A program made the translations under genes and the position numbers. The notes beneath the pieces were generated by a model. It saw only the letters and a program-made list of their open reading frames with translations, searched no databases and was not told the DNA's origin. Below are positions 1 through 6,500 of a stretch of 8,305 bases of DNA, one piece after another. The stretch's first letter is position 1. Each line of letters opens with the position of its first letter. This stretch comes from JANXQE01 sp035294005 (GTDB taxonomy: Bacteria > Verrucomicrobiota > Verrucomicrobiia > Limisphaerales > UBA8199), in assembly GCA_035294005.1 (NCBI GenBank), contig DATGLT010000145.1, forward strand, positions 1 to 8,305, written 5' to 3'.

Positions 1-2
1 CC

Positions 3-797
3 GGGGGAATCTTTCGACTTCTTCCTTCAGGTACATTTGAAATCCTGTTTTCATTTAATGGAACGAACGGTGATTCTCCTTCTGGATTGCTGATGGGACC
101 CGACGGTGCCTTTTACGGCGTAACGAGGCGCGGAGGTCCGGGATACACTTCCAGTCAATCCCCAGGCCTCGGCACAATCTTTCGTATCGACACCAATGGC
201 CTGTTTTCGACGATCCTCACATTCAATGCAACCAACGGCTCGAGTCCGAATCGAATGATCCTTGGCCGGGACGGAGTCTTCTACGGCACCACACATTTAG
301 GCGGTGCGAGCATTACCAACTTTTCCTACGGGTACGGCACGATTTTCAAACTGGTCCCGGGTGGGCCCCTTGTCACTTTGCACTCGTTCAACAACACCGA
401 CGGAGCCGGCCCCTTGGAAATCATCCAGGCTGCAGACGGTGATCTGTACGGTACCGTTCAAGCGGGGGGCGCCACCGCAACATCTCCGTTTGGCGGCTAC
501 GGAACAGTTTATCGGGTTACGACGAATGGCGTCTTTACAAAACTGGCCGATTGCGACAGCACAACGCAGTTTCCACTATCGATCGTGCAAGCGACTGATG
601 GCACGCTCTACGGCTCTGCCGCAGGCGCATCTGCGGGGACCATTTTTCAAGTTGGATCGAGCGGAGCGCCCACAGTCGTCTACTCTTTCGACTCACACGG
701 GCTGCCCGGCTCCCTGGTTCAAATGCCCGGCGGGTCGATTTACGGCACCACACGAACCGGCGGAATCTATTCGCAAGGCACTATCTTTCGTTTGGAC
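3..797 (+). repeat. Coding tandem repeats (GloVer units)
   Basis: Repeat units start at their G-(T/G)-(I/V)-(F/Y) motif at positions 3, 171, 336, 501 and 636, with a sixth incomplete motif at 777. Spacings are 168, 165, 165, 135 and 141 bp, or 56, 55, 55, 45 and 47 residues. The first three units are longer because they carry a Ser/Gly/Tyr-rich linker before the next unit; the fourth and fifth have lost most of it. Conservation is at protein level rather than as exact DNA copies, so the array is an old duplication rather than a recent one. Confidence 0.8.
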
Positions 798-1031
798 GTA
801 GCCCCAGGTCCACCTTTGCTCCAGATACTGTCGGCCCGGACCAACCAACTGGCGCTCAGCTGGAACGCCAGTCCTGGAGGCAATTACCAGGTGCAGGCTT
901 GTGGCGACCTATTGCACCAGAGCTGGACGAACGTTGGAAGCCCGTTTATGGCCACAAACTCCACCCCGAGCTTTTCGACCCTCGCTAATCCAACCCAAGA
1001 CTGCTTTTATAGAGTGGTTCTGCTGCCTTAG
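3..1031 (+). CDS. GloVer-type tandem-repeat protein, 5'-truncated by the window edge
   Basis: The frame is open from the first bases of the window (codons from position 3) to a TAG at 1029-1031, giving at least 342 residues; the internal ATG at 87 is not the real start because the repeat pattern runs upstream of it. The protein consists of about five repeats, each opening with a G-T-I-F-like motif and closing with a D-G-x-(F/L)-Y-G-T-like motif and glycines (for example GTIFRI, GVFYGTT, GDLYGTV). This matches the Gloeobacter/Verrucomicrobia repeat family (TIGR03803, 'GloVer'), generally found in predicted secreted or surface proteins of unknown function. The last ~75 residues form a different, beta-rich tail (SWNAS, QSWTNV, FYRVVLLP) like the C-terminal domains common on Verrucomicrobia exported proteins. 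The signal peptide, if any, lies outside the window. It converges on hflC. Family assignment is firm; cellular role is unknown. Confidence 0.88.
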   Translation, partial: GGIFRLLPSGTFEILFSFNGTNGDSPSGLLMGPDGAFYGVTRRGGPGYTSSQSPGLGTIFRIDTNGLFSTILTFNATNGSSPNRMILGRDGVFYGTTHLGGASITNFSYGYGTIFKLVPGGPLVTLHSFNNTDGAGPLEIIQAADGDLYGTVQAGGATATSPFGGYGTVYRVTTNGVFTKLADCDSTTQFPLSIVQATDGTLYGSAAGASAGTIFQVGSSGAPTVVYSFDSHGLPGSLVQMPGGSIYGTTRTGGIYSQGTIFRLDVAPGPPLLQILSARTNQLALSWNASPGGNYQVQACGDLLHQSWTNVGSPFMATNSTPSFSTLANPTQDCFYRVVLLP

Positions 1032-1212
1032 CGAGTCCACTGGACCCCATCAGATCTTGTCACAGGGTTTGAGCCGTAAAACTGTAAAACGTTGGAGCGA
1101 TTGGCAGAGGGGCGCGCCAAACCAGCAGGAAAGAGGAGACCATTTTGCGCCCGTAACACCAGGCCGCGCTTTGCTTGTCCGAGGCCATTCATCATTTAGA
1201 CGCAATACCACT

Positions 1213-1228
1213 TACACGCGATCGTGTA
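1213..1228. other. Small inverted repeat in the convergent gap (weak terminator candidate)
   Basis: TACACG and CGTGTA flank the loop CGAT, giving a 6-bp stem. It lies in the 231-bp gap (1032-1262) between the repeat-protein gene and the convergent hflC. On the plus strand it is followed by TTATTAAG rather than a T-run, and on the minus strand there is no T-run at all, so as an intrinsic terminator it is weak. I see no other gene, promoter or repeat of note in this gap. Confidence 0.25.
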
Positions 1229-1262
1229 TTATTAAGCGTTGCGCATTGGTTTGGCACGGTCG

Positions 1263-2288
1263 TTAGCGCGCGGCGTTTTTGGTTACGCTCGATTTGAAGC
1301 CGCGGAACAGTTCGCTTTCGGTTGTAAGGATCAGGGTAGTGCTGTTGGTGAGGCTGCGGCGGTACGTCTCGAGGGTCTTTAGAAAGGCGTAAAGCTCGAC
1401 TGCCTGGGGCGACTGGTTGTATGCCTGGGCGTAGATTTCGGCGGCCTGGGCATCTGCTTCGCCGCGGATGATTTCGGCGGTTTTGTAAGCGCCCGAGGTG
1501 ATCTCCTGCAGGTCACGTTCTTTGTTGCCCATGATTTCGGCGGCGCGGCCTTCTCCCTCGGCTCGGTAACGGTCGGCGATCTGCTTGCGTTCGGACGTCA
1601 TGCGGCTTTTGATTTGGTCGATAACGGAGCTATTATAATTCAGGCGCATCATACGGACGTCCAGGAGTTCAATGCCGACCTCCGCCAGCTTGGGTTGGGC
1701 GTTGGTGAGAGCCTCCTGTTCAATGGCGGTGCGGCCGATCCGGATGGGCGGCAGCTTACCCGTTATGACCTGGCTTTTACCAAGGTCATTGGTCGGGGAG
1801 GCGCTCTCCAGGTTTAGATCCAAGGCCGGCTTGCGGTTTTTGTCGGTGCGCACGATTTCGATCAGATCGTGTTTGGCGACTGCATTGCGCACTTCGCTGC
1901 CGATGATATCGTCCATGCGGGACAGCGCGCTGCGGGTATCTCGCATTCGGGTGAAGTAGAGGATGGGATCACTGATTCGCCAACGGCCGAAGCTGTCGAC
2001 CAGCGTGTAGAGTTTATCGCCAGTGGGCATGGGCACAGCCTGGCCGTCCCATTCCTGGATGCGCCGGTCCAGCCGGTGGACCGTTTCAACAAAGGGCGTT
2101 TTCATATGCAAGCCTGCCCTGGTAACGGGCCGGCCGACAATTTTTCCGAATTGGGTGAGCAGGACTGTTTCCTGGGGTCCGACGGTGTAGAACGCGGTGC
2201 TGACCGCCGCCTTGAGGACCAGCAGCAGCACAATGGCTCCCACGATACCGACTGCCATCGTGACCAGGCGTTGAAGAGTGGAATTCAT
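1263..2288 (-). CDS. hflC: HflC, SPFH/band 7 modulator of FtsH protease
   Basis: 341 residues, close to the usual ~330. HflC forms a large membrane complex with HflK that encloses or restrains the FtsH AAA protease and affects its choice of membrane substrates. One N-terminal transmembrane segment (about residues 10-34) is followed by the band 7 domain, with YTVGPQETVLLTQFGK, GLHMKTPFVETV and the RWRISDP strand near 102-108. A charged helical region carries the HflC hallmark SERKQIADRYRAEGEGRAAEI (about 232-252) and ends in TTLILTTESELFRGFK, equivalent to the family's SPDSxFFRY tail. It starts with ATG at 2286-2288, 33 bp after hflK, in the conserved hflK-hflC order, so the two are probably cotranscribed. 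No Shine-Dalgarno precedes it. ftsH is not in the window. Confidence 0.95.
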   Translation of the reverse strand: MNSTLQRLVTMAVGIVGAIVLLLVLKAAVSTAFYTVGPQETVLLTQFGKIVGRPVTRAGLHMKTPFVETVHRLDRRIQEWDGQAVPMPTGDKLYTLVDSFGRWRISDPILYFTRMRDTRSALSRMDDIIGSEVRNAVAKHDLIEIVRTDKNRKPALDLNLESASPTNDLGKSQVITGKLPPIRIGRTAIEQEALTNAQPKLAEVGIELLDVRMMRLNYNSSVIDQIKSRMTSERKQIADRYRAEGEGRAAEIMGNKERDLQEITSGAYKTAEIIRGEADAQAAEIYAQAYNQSPQAVELYAFLKTLETYRRSLTNSTTLILTTESELFRGFKSSVTKNAAR

Positions 2289-2321
2289 ATTATTGCTTGG
2301 GCGAAAGAGTGGCGGTTGAGT

Positions 2322-3329
2322 TCAATTCCTGCCGGCGCCCGCATTGCCGCGGCCCAGGTTAAGGAGCGGCACGAGCTGGCTGGCCTTCTCGTCGATAATG
2401 ATGGTTTGGCTCATTCGGGGCAGGACTTCAGCCATGGTCTCCAGGTACAGCCGCTGCCGCGTGACTTCCGGCGCTTTGACGTATTGCTTGAGAAGCGATG
2501 TGAAATATTCGGCATTTCCTTGGGCCTCGTTGATGCGTTTCTTGGCGTAGCCTTCGGCTTCCGAGATGGTCTTTTTGGCTTCGCCCTCCGCTTTGGGAAT
2601 CACCTTGTTGTATTCGCCGGTGGCCTGGTTGAGCATCCGCTCTTTTTCCTGCTGCGCATTATTCACGTCATTGAAGGCGGCCTGGACTTCCACCGGTGGC
2701 ACCACGTTCTTGAGTTGCACGAGGCTGACGGAGATGCCGAGTTTATACCGCTTGGACAACTCCTGGATCAGAGGCGTAACCGCACTCTCGATTTCGGCGC
2801 GGCCGAAGGTGATAACTTCATCCACGGTGCGGTCCCCGATGACTTCGCGCATGGCAGCCTCACTTGCCGCGCGCAACGTGTCCTCGGGATCACCTGTCTC
2901 AAAAACGAAAGTTTTGGGGTCATCAATCCGATATTGGACGACCCATTCGACTAGAACGGAGTTCAAGTCGCCGGTGACCATATCCTTGTCTTTGTTCGGT
3001 TCGGGGCTGTTCTGGTGAGGGTTGGTGGCGTTGGCAGTGCCAAAGCCAAACTCGAGCTTCAACTGCCGCAGGGTTGGGACAATCGTGACCGTGTCGATGC
3101 CCATCGGCAGTTTGAAATGGCCGCCGGAGCCTGTGGTTTCGGTGAAATTGCCGAAACGCTGGACAACGCCCACGGAATCGGCGGGCACGGTGTAGAAGCC
3201 GCTGACAACCAGGAAAACCAACCCGATCAGCAGGGCTATTGAGAGGACCGGCCCCCATTGCAGGGCTCTGAGGGCCCGGGTACGATTCGGATCGACGGGT
3301 TCTTTCCAATTTGGGTTACTCTGTTTCAT
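2322..3329 (-). CDS. hflK: HflK, SPFH/band 7 partner of HflC
   Basis: 335 residues; partner of HflC in the membrane complex that modulates FtsH. A short cytoplasmic N-terminus (MKQSNPNWKEPVDPNR) precedes one transmembrane segment (about 26-45). The SPFH domain follows, with GFYTVPADSVGVVQRFG, the HflK motif MVTGDLNSVLVEWVVQYRI (117-135) and the coiled region PPVEVQAAFNDVNNAQQEKE (211-230), then VIPKAEGEAKK. It is shorter than the ~419-residue E. coli protein mainly because it lacks the long Gly-rich N-terminal extension, which is common outside Proteobacteria. A family-atypical insertion TANATNPHQNSPEPNKDKD (about 98-116) sits before the TGD motif. The start is ATG at 3327-3329; an overlapping ATG at 3334-3336 is out of frame. 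It is followed after 33 bp by hflC. Confidence 0.95.
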   Translation of the reverse strand: MKQSNPNWKEPVDPNRTRALRALQWGPVLSIALLIGLVFLVVSGFYTVPADSVGVVQRFGNFTETTGSGGHFKLPMGIDTVTIVPTLRQLKLEFGFGTANATNPHQNSPEPNKDKDMVTGDLNSVLVEWVVQYRIDDPKTFVFETGDPEDTLRAASEAAMREVIGDRTVDEVITFGRAEIESAVTPLIQELSKRYKLGISVSLVQLKNVVPPVEVQAAFNDVNNAQQEKERMLNQATGEYNKVIPKAEGEAKKTISEAEGYAKKRINEAQGNAEYFTSLLKQYVKAPEVTRQRLYLETMAEVLPRMSQTIIIDEKASQLVPLLNLGRGNAGAGRN

Positions 3330-3417
3330 GGTTCATGGGTGGTGTGGCTCGTCGCAAGAGAGAGTAATCCGCGGCCCCGGGTTGGGCTATTACACTTTTC
3401 GGCTCAATTTCCAGCAG

Positions 3418-3435
3418 GATTCCGTTGCCGGAATC
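3418..3435 (-). other. Stem-loop with GNRA tetraloop abutting the Kir stop codon
   Basis: Read on the minus strand, GATTCCG, loop GCAA, CGGAATC gives a perfect 7-bp stem with a GNRA-class loop. Its first base directly follows the TGA stop of the potassium-channel gene (3436-3438). No T-run follows, so it is not a canonical intrinsic terminator. It may stabilise or mark the mRNA 3' end, or be a member of an interspersed palindromic repeat family. The structure is directly visible; the role is inference. Confidence 0.5.
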
Positions 3436-4332
3436 TCAATTCTCAACTCTCGACTGCCCAATCGGTTCGGTGACGTGGATTCGCCCGTAGTCAACGGCCA
3501 GGGAGTGGTCGTCAATCTGGTTATAAACTTCGACAAAGCGATGATTCAGGCGGATGTCCTGCCAGGTATAGGCGTGATGGGTCTGGACCGGAGCGGGGAT
3601 CACCGTGTCGATGCACACGATCGAGGCGCTGAAGCTCGAGTCATTGCGCTCCAGATCCGCGAGGGAAAGTCCGTGCAACGGACTGCTCTCATCGATGATA
3701 TGCCGGATCGTGATGATCGCCGGAAAGGAGATCAGGCGGTCAAACTGGAGCTTGAGCGGATAAAAGCGACGGAACGGCTCCCCTTCCCTGGTGGGTTCAT
3801 CGCGCATGAGCATCAGCCGAAACTCGGCTTCGGCCATCGCCTGTTCGCGGAGGTTGGCGGCTCGAAACATCAGAGCCGGTTGACCATCAAACGGAGCCAG
3901 CACAAGGCTGTTGCTGAAAACAATCCGGGCGACCGGGCGTGAAAAGCGAATGAAAATCAGACCGGTGATGATAGCCAGTCCGAACATCCCAACCATGATT
4001 TCAATGGTCGCGATGATATGGCCGTAAGTCGTCTCCGGGTACATGTGGCCGTAACCGACGGTCGCCAGCGTCTCAACGCTGAAGAAGAAGCACCCTGCCC
4101 AGGACCACCTTTCGGCGCCGGCAATACAATTGGGCCGGAGAAAGTAGCAGAAGGAAAAGAGCACGTTGATGCCGAGGTACATCCCGAACACAAACGCGGA
4201 GAACTGGGGCCAGTTCAAGGTCAGCAACCAATGGTACGCGTCGCGCCATTCCCATGACTTGGTGTTGAGCTTGTGGAATTTGATATTCCCGTAGCTCGTC
4301 ACCGTTGGCTTGGATTTGAAGGACGTGCTCAT
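3436..4332 (-). CDS. KirBac-type inward-rectifier potassium channel
   Basis: 298 residues, a usual length for bacterial Kir homologues. It forms a tetrameric K+ channel in the inner membrane. An amphipathic slide helix (WRDAYHWLLTLNW, 29-41) leads into TM1 (about 42-65). The pore helix and filter read VETLATVGYGHMYP, with TVGYG at 91-95. TM2 is about 104-130 (EIMVGMFGLAIITGLIFIRFSRP region), with neutral L119 where Kir2.1 has the rectification-controlling Asp172, as in KirBac1.1. The cytoplasmic beta-sandwich domain begins near 145 (GQPALMFRAANLR, RLMLMRDE, HIIDESSPLHGL, HHAYTW, HRFVEVY), all typical of the family. The ATG at 4330-4332 has no Shine-Dalgarno. It lies 99 bp after accC and 106 bp before hflK. 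The last residues (QSRVEN) are encoded in a TTGAGA-repeat-like stretch and may be a late extension. Confidence 0.93.
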   Translation of the reverse strand: MSTSFKSKPTVTSYGNIKFHKLNTKSWEWRDAYHWLLTLNWPQFSAFVFGMYLGINVLFSFCYFLRPNCIAGAERWSWAGCFFFSVETLATVGYGHMYPETTYGHIIATIEIMVGMFGLAIITGLIFIRFSRPVARIVFSNSLVLAPFDGQPALMFRAANLREQAMAEAEFRLMLMRDEPTREGEPFRRFYPLKLQFDRLISFPAIITIRHIIDESSPLHGLSLADLERNDSSFSASIVCIDTVIPAPVQTHHAYTWQDIRLNHRFVEVYNQIDDHSLAVDYGRIHVTEPIGQSRVEN

Positions 4333-4431
4333 TCAAATGGGAAGATGAGGCAATGCTTGCCCAATGTGAATCCCCTAACCCCTGTTCGGAGCCAATTTCT
4401 CGCCAGGGACGCCCACAATTCCAAACGGCGC

Positions 4432-5814
4432 TCAGGCCTTTTCTTCAATGAGTTCGCGGCGGGCGCCGCTCAGCAACTGTTCAATAAAGCTGGTGGAATA
4501 AACCCCGCGCCGGAAATTCGGGTCCTGCAAAATCGCTTGCTGGAAGGAAATGGTCGTCTTAACCCCGGTGATCATGTATTCGCCCAGGGCGCGGCTCATT
4601 TTGTCCATTGCTTCGCGACGGTCTTTACCGAAGGTGATGAGTTTTCCGATCATCGAATCGTAAGCGGAAGGAATGGTATAACCGGCGTAGGCGTGGCTGT
4701 CCACGCGCACACCGCGGCCGCCGGGTTGGTAATACATGACTATACTGCCTGGGCTGGGGCGGAAATCGTCGAAAGGATCCTCGGCATTGATGCGGCACTC
4801 GATGGCGTGGCCTTTAATTTGGATGTCGCTTTGGGAATGGCGGAGCGGTTCACCCATCGCGAGCATGATCTGGTAGCGAACCAGGTCAATGCCGGTAATC
4901 TCTTCGGTAACCGGATGCTCGACCTGGATCCGCTTGTTCATTTCCAGGAAATAAAAATTGCCGTGATTGTCCACGATGAACTCGACGGTTCCCGCGTTGG
5001 TATAGTTGGCTTCCTCGGCAATGCGGATGGCGGCTTTGCCCATTTTTTCGCGCAACCGCTTGAACTTATTTTCAATCAGCGGCGAAGGCGACTCTTCAAC
5101 CACCTTTTGATTGCGGCGCTGAATTGAGCAATCCCGTTCACCCAGGTGGATGATGTGACCGCGGTTATCGCCCAGAATCTGGAACTCGACGTGATGGGGG
5201 TCTTCGATGAATTTTTCGATGTAAACCCCGGAGTTGCCGAAGGCTTTTTCAGCCTCGCTTCGGGCGGTATGGAAGCCTTTGATGAGGGAGATATCGTTGT
5301 GGGCGGCGCGCATGCCGCGGCCGCCGCCGCCAGCGATGGCTTTGATCATCACCGGGTAGCCGATCCGCTTGGCAACCGCCAACGCATCCTGTTCGTTCTC
5401 TACCACCCCGTCCGATCCCGGCGGCGTGGGAACTCCCGCTTTTCGCGCCAACGCGCGGCTGACGGCTTTATCTTCCAAGGCATTCATCGCCCGCGAATTC
5501 GGGCCGATGAACCGGATGTTGCAGCTTTCGCAAACATCGGCGAAATGGGCGTTCTCAGCCAGGAACCCGTAACCGGGATGGATAGCGTCTACATCAGCAA
5601 TCTCGGCGGCGCTGACGATGCGGTCGATTCGCAGGTAACTTTCGCTAGCGGGAGCGCGGCCAATGCAAATCGCTTCGTCCGCCAATTGAACGTGCATCGA
5701 ATTCGCGTCGGCCTCGGAATAGATGGCCACTGTGCGAATGTTCAACTCTTTGCAGGCTCGGATAATCCGTACAGCGATCTCGCCTCGGTTTGCTACCAGC
5801 ACTTTCTCGAACAT
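4432..5814 (-). CDS. accC: Acetyl-CoA carboxylase biotin carboxylase subunit
   Basis: 460 residues (E. coli AccC is 449). It uses ATP and bicarbonate to carboxylate the biotin carried on AccB, the first half-reaction of malonyl-CoA synthesis in the cytosol. The N-terminal biotin carboxylase fold opens with FEKVLVANRGEIAVRIIRA and has the HPGYGFLAEN motif. The ATP-grasp domain has K116, K158, the glycine loop GGGGRGM (162-168), H208/E210, ERDCSIQRRNQKVVEE with C229 and catalytic K237, Mg ligands E278, E291 and N293, and catalytic R295. The biotin-site arginine is R341 in ECRINAEDP. One oddity: the near-universal E-M-N-T/S/A-R reads E-M-N-K-R (K294). It follows accB after 62 bp and is almost certainly cotranscribed with it. 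The ATG start gives a canonical AccC N-terminus, though no Shine-Dalgarno precedes it. Confidence 0.98.
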   Translation of the reverse strand: MFEKVLVANRGEIAVRIIRACKELNIRTVAIYSEADANSMHVQLADEAICIGRAPASESYLRIDRIVSAAEIADVDAIHPGYGFLAENAHFADVCESCNIRFIGPNSRAMNALEDKAVSRALARKAGVPTPPGSDGVVENEQDALAVAKRIGYPVMIKAIAGGGGRGMRAAHNDISLIKGFHTARSEAEKAFGNSGVYIEKFIEDPHHVEFQILGDNRGHIIHLGERDCSIQRRNQKVVEESPSPLIENKFKRLREKMGKAAIRIAEEANYTNAGTVEFIVDNHGNFYFLEMNKRIQVEHPVTEEITGIDLVRYQIMLAMGEPLRHSQSDIQIKGHAIECRINAEDPFDDFRPSPGSIVMYYQPGGRGVRVDSHAYAGYTIPSAYDSMIGKLITFGKDRREAMDKMSRALGEYMITGVKTTISFQQAILQDPNFRRGVYSTSFIEQLLSGARRELIEEKA

Positions 5815-5876
5815 GTGGGTTTTTGGAGGGGGAAAGTTCGGTCGTTATGCCATGAGTACCCTGATGAGGAATCCGT

Positions 5877-6323
5877 TCAACCGGGCCGAATCTTGAACAA
5901 AGGTTGCCCAAATTCGACGGGTTTGGCGTTTTCCACCATGACCTGGGTGATGACTCCTTTAGCCTCGGCTTTGATTTCGTTCATCACCTTCATGGCCTCG
6001 ATGATGCACACCACAGTGTCGGGGTTTACTTCAGTGCCAACTTCGACATAAGCGGCCGATTCAGGAGAAGGAGATCGATAAAAGGTGCCGATCATGGGCG
6101 ACTTTATGTCCACCTCGTTGATCCCTAATTGCGGGACAGGAGCCGATGGCAAGGTCACGGTTTGAGGGTAGACCAGAGGAGCTTCTTCGAACGTGCTGCT
6201 TGTCGTGCTTCCATTGCTTCCTCTTTTAAGCCGGATTTTGAAGTCCTGCTTTTCCAGCTCGAACTCCGACACGGAGTTCTTCCTCATGAGATCAATAATG
6301 GCCTTAATGTCTTTGATATCCAC
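5877..6323 (-). CDS. accB: Acetyl-CoA carboxylase biotin carboxyl carrier protein
   Basis: 148 residues, a normal BCCP length. It carries covalently bound biotin between AccC and the carboxyltransferase (AccA/AccD, not here). The N-terminal helix (MDIKDIKAIIDLMRKNSVSEFEL) is family-typical. A short Ser/Thr/Pro linker (about 36-70) leads to the biotinyl domain SPMIGTFYRSPSPESAAYVEVG, which includes the thumb insertion characteristic of BCCP. The biotin site is EAMKVMNEI, with K112 as acceptor lysine, and the domain closes with PVEFGQPLFKI. The start is GTG at 6321-6323; an in-frame TAA at 6366-6368 leaves only 14 upstream codons and none is ATG, and the GTG start aligns with the family N-terminus. 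No Shine-Dalgarno is visible. The leader contains a promoter candidate and a terminator hairpin. Confidence 0.97.
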   Translation of the reverse strand: MDIKDIKAIIDLMRKNSVSEFELEKQDFKIRLKRGSNGSTTSSTFEEAPLVYPQTVTLPSAPVPQLGINEVDIKSPMIGTFYRSPSPESAAYVEVGTEVNPDTVVCIIEAMKVMNEIKAEAKGVITQVMVENAKPVEFGQPLFKIRPG

Positions 6324-6375
6324 AGTTGTATCGTTAGAGGTTTCCCAAAAGAGGCCATTTCGGCCTTAAATAAGC

Positions 6376-6407
6376 AAAAAAAGCAGCAGCCGAATACTCG
6401 ACTCTGC
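6376..6407 (-). terminator. Intrinsic terminator or attenuator hairpin in the accB leader
   Basis: On the minus strand the 5' arm GCAGAGTCG (6407-6399) pairs across the loop AGTATT with CGGCT (6392-6388) and, after one bulged G (6387), CTGC (6386-6383). That makes nine pairs including one G-U, followed directly by seven T (6382-6376). Two further G-U pairs with the first Ts are possible. It lies about 95 nt after the aroQ stop and 52 nt before the accB start. It may end aroQ transcription, or act as a conditional terminator for accBC, because the best promoter candidate lies upstream of it. Confidence 0.72.
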
Positions 6408-6427
6408 CCGATCCGCAGAAACTCTGC
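6403..6427 (-). promoter_or_regulatory. Alternative pairing segments upstream of the accB terminator
   Basis: On the minus strand the order is GCAGA (6427-6423), GTT, TCTGC (6419-6415), a 7-nt spacer, then GCAGA (6407-6403), which is also the 5' base of the terminator stem. TCTGC can therefore pair perfectly with either GCAGA: with the first, leaving the terminator free to form, or with the second, which would block the terminator. This is the 1:2, 2:3, 3:4 arrangement of attenuators, but the helices are only 5 bp and could occur by chance. No leader peptide is evident. Confidence 0.35.
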
Positions 6428-6431
6428 AATG

Positions 6432-6461
6432 AAGATAAGCCGCGGTAGGGAGCCGGGTCAA
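6432..6461 (-). promoter_or_regulatory. Candidate sigma70-type promoter for accBC
   Basis: On the minus strand, TTGACC (6461-6456, five of six matches to TTGACA) is followed after an 18-bp spacer by TATCTT (6437-6432, four of six matches to TATAAT). Transcription would begin near 6425, leaving a leader of about 100 nt that includes the terminator hairpin. The -35 is good, the -10 moderate and the spacer one base over optimum. This rests on sequence match only. Confidence 0.35.
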
Positions 6462-6500
6462 GCATTAACATGGCGATAGATTAGTGAAAAATAAGGGTTG

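Noticed and set aside
1101..1120. TTGGC/GCCAA inverted repeat containing the GGCGCGCC palindrome
   Set aside because: It is a short stem with no T-run and no operator-like context, likely chance in GC-rich DNA.
901..1266. Plus-strand frame filling the gap after the repeat protein
   Set aside because: It begins inside the repeat-protein gene in another frame, and its translation across the gap looks non-coding (no motif, unusual composition).
1869..2954. 361-codon plus-strand open frame across hflC and hflK
   Set aside because: It is antisense to two clearly conserved genes, runs through their boundary, has no recognisable domain, and is expected from GC-rich codon use on the opposite strand.
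4349..4361. GGCAA/TTGCC hairpin just upstream of the Kir start
   Set aside because: The stem is only 5 bp with a 3-nt loop, which is expected by chance; there is no supporting motif.
4273..5127. 284-codon plus-strand open frame over accC and the Kir gene start
   Set aside because: It is a shadow of the conserved minus-strand genes and shows low-complexity His/Ala/Val content with no motif.
5845..5853. Two-codon ATG-GCA-TAA frame in the accB-accC gap
   Set aside because: Minimal start-stop frames occur by chance, and nothing links it to translational coupling of accC.
5146..6051. 301-codon plus-strand open frame across accC and accB
   Set aside because: It is antisense to accB and accC, which have full catalytic motifs, and its translation resembles no family.
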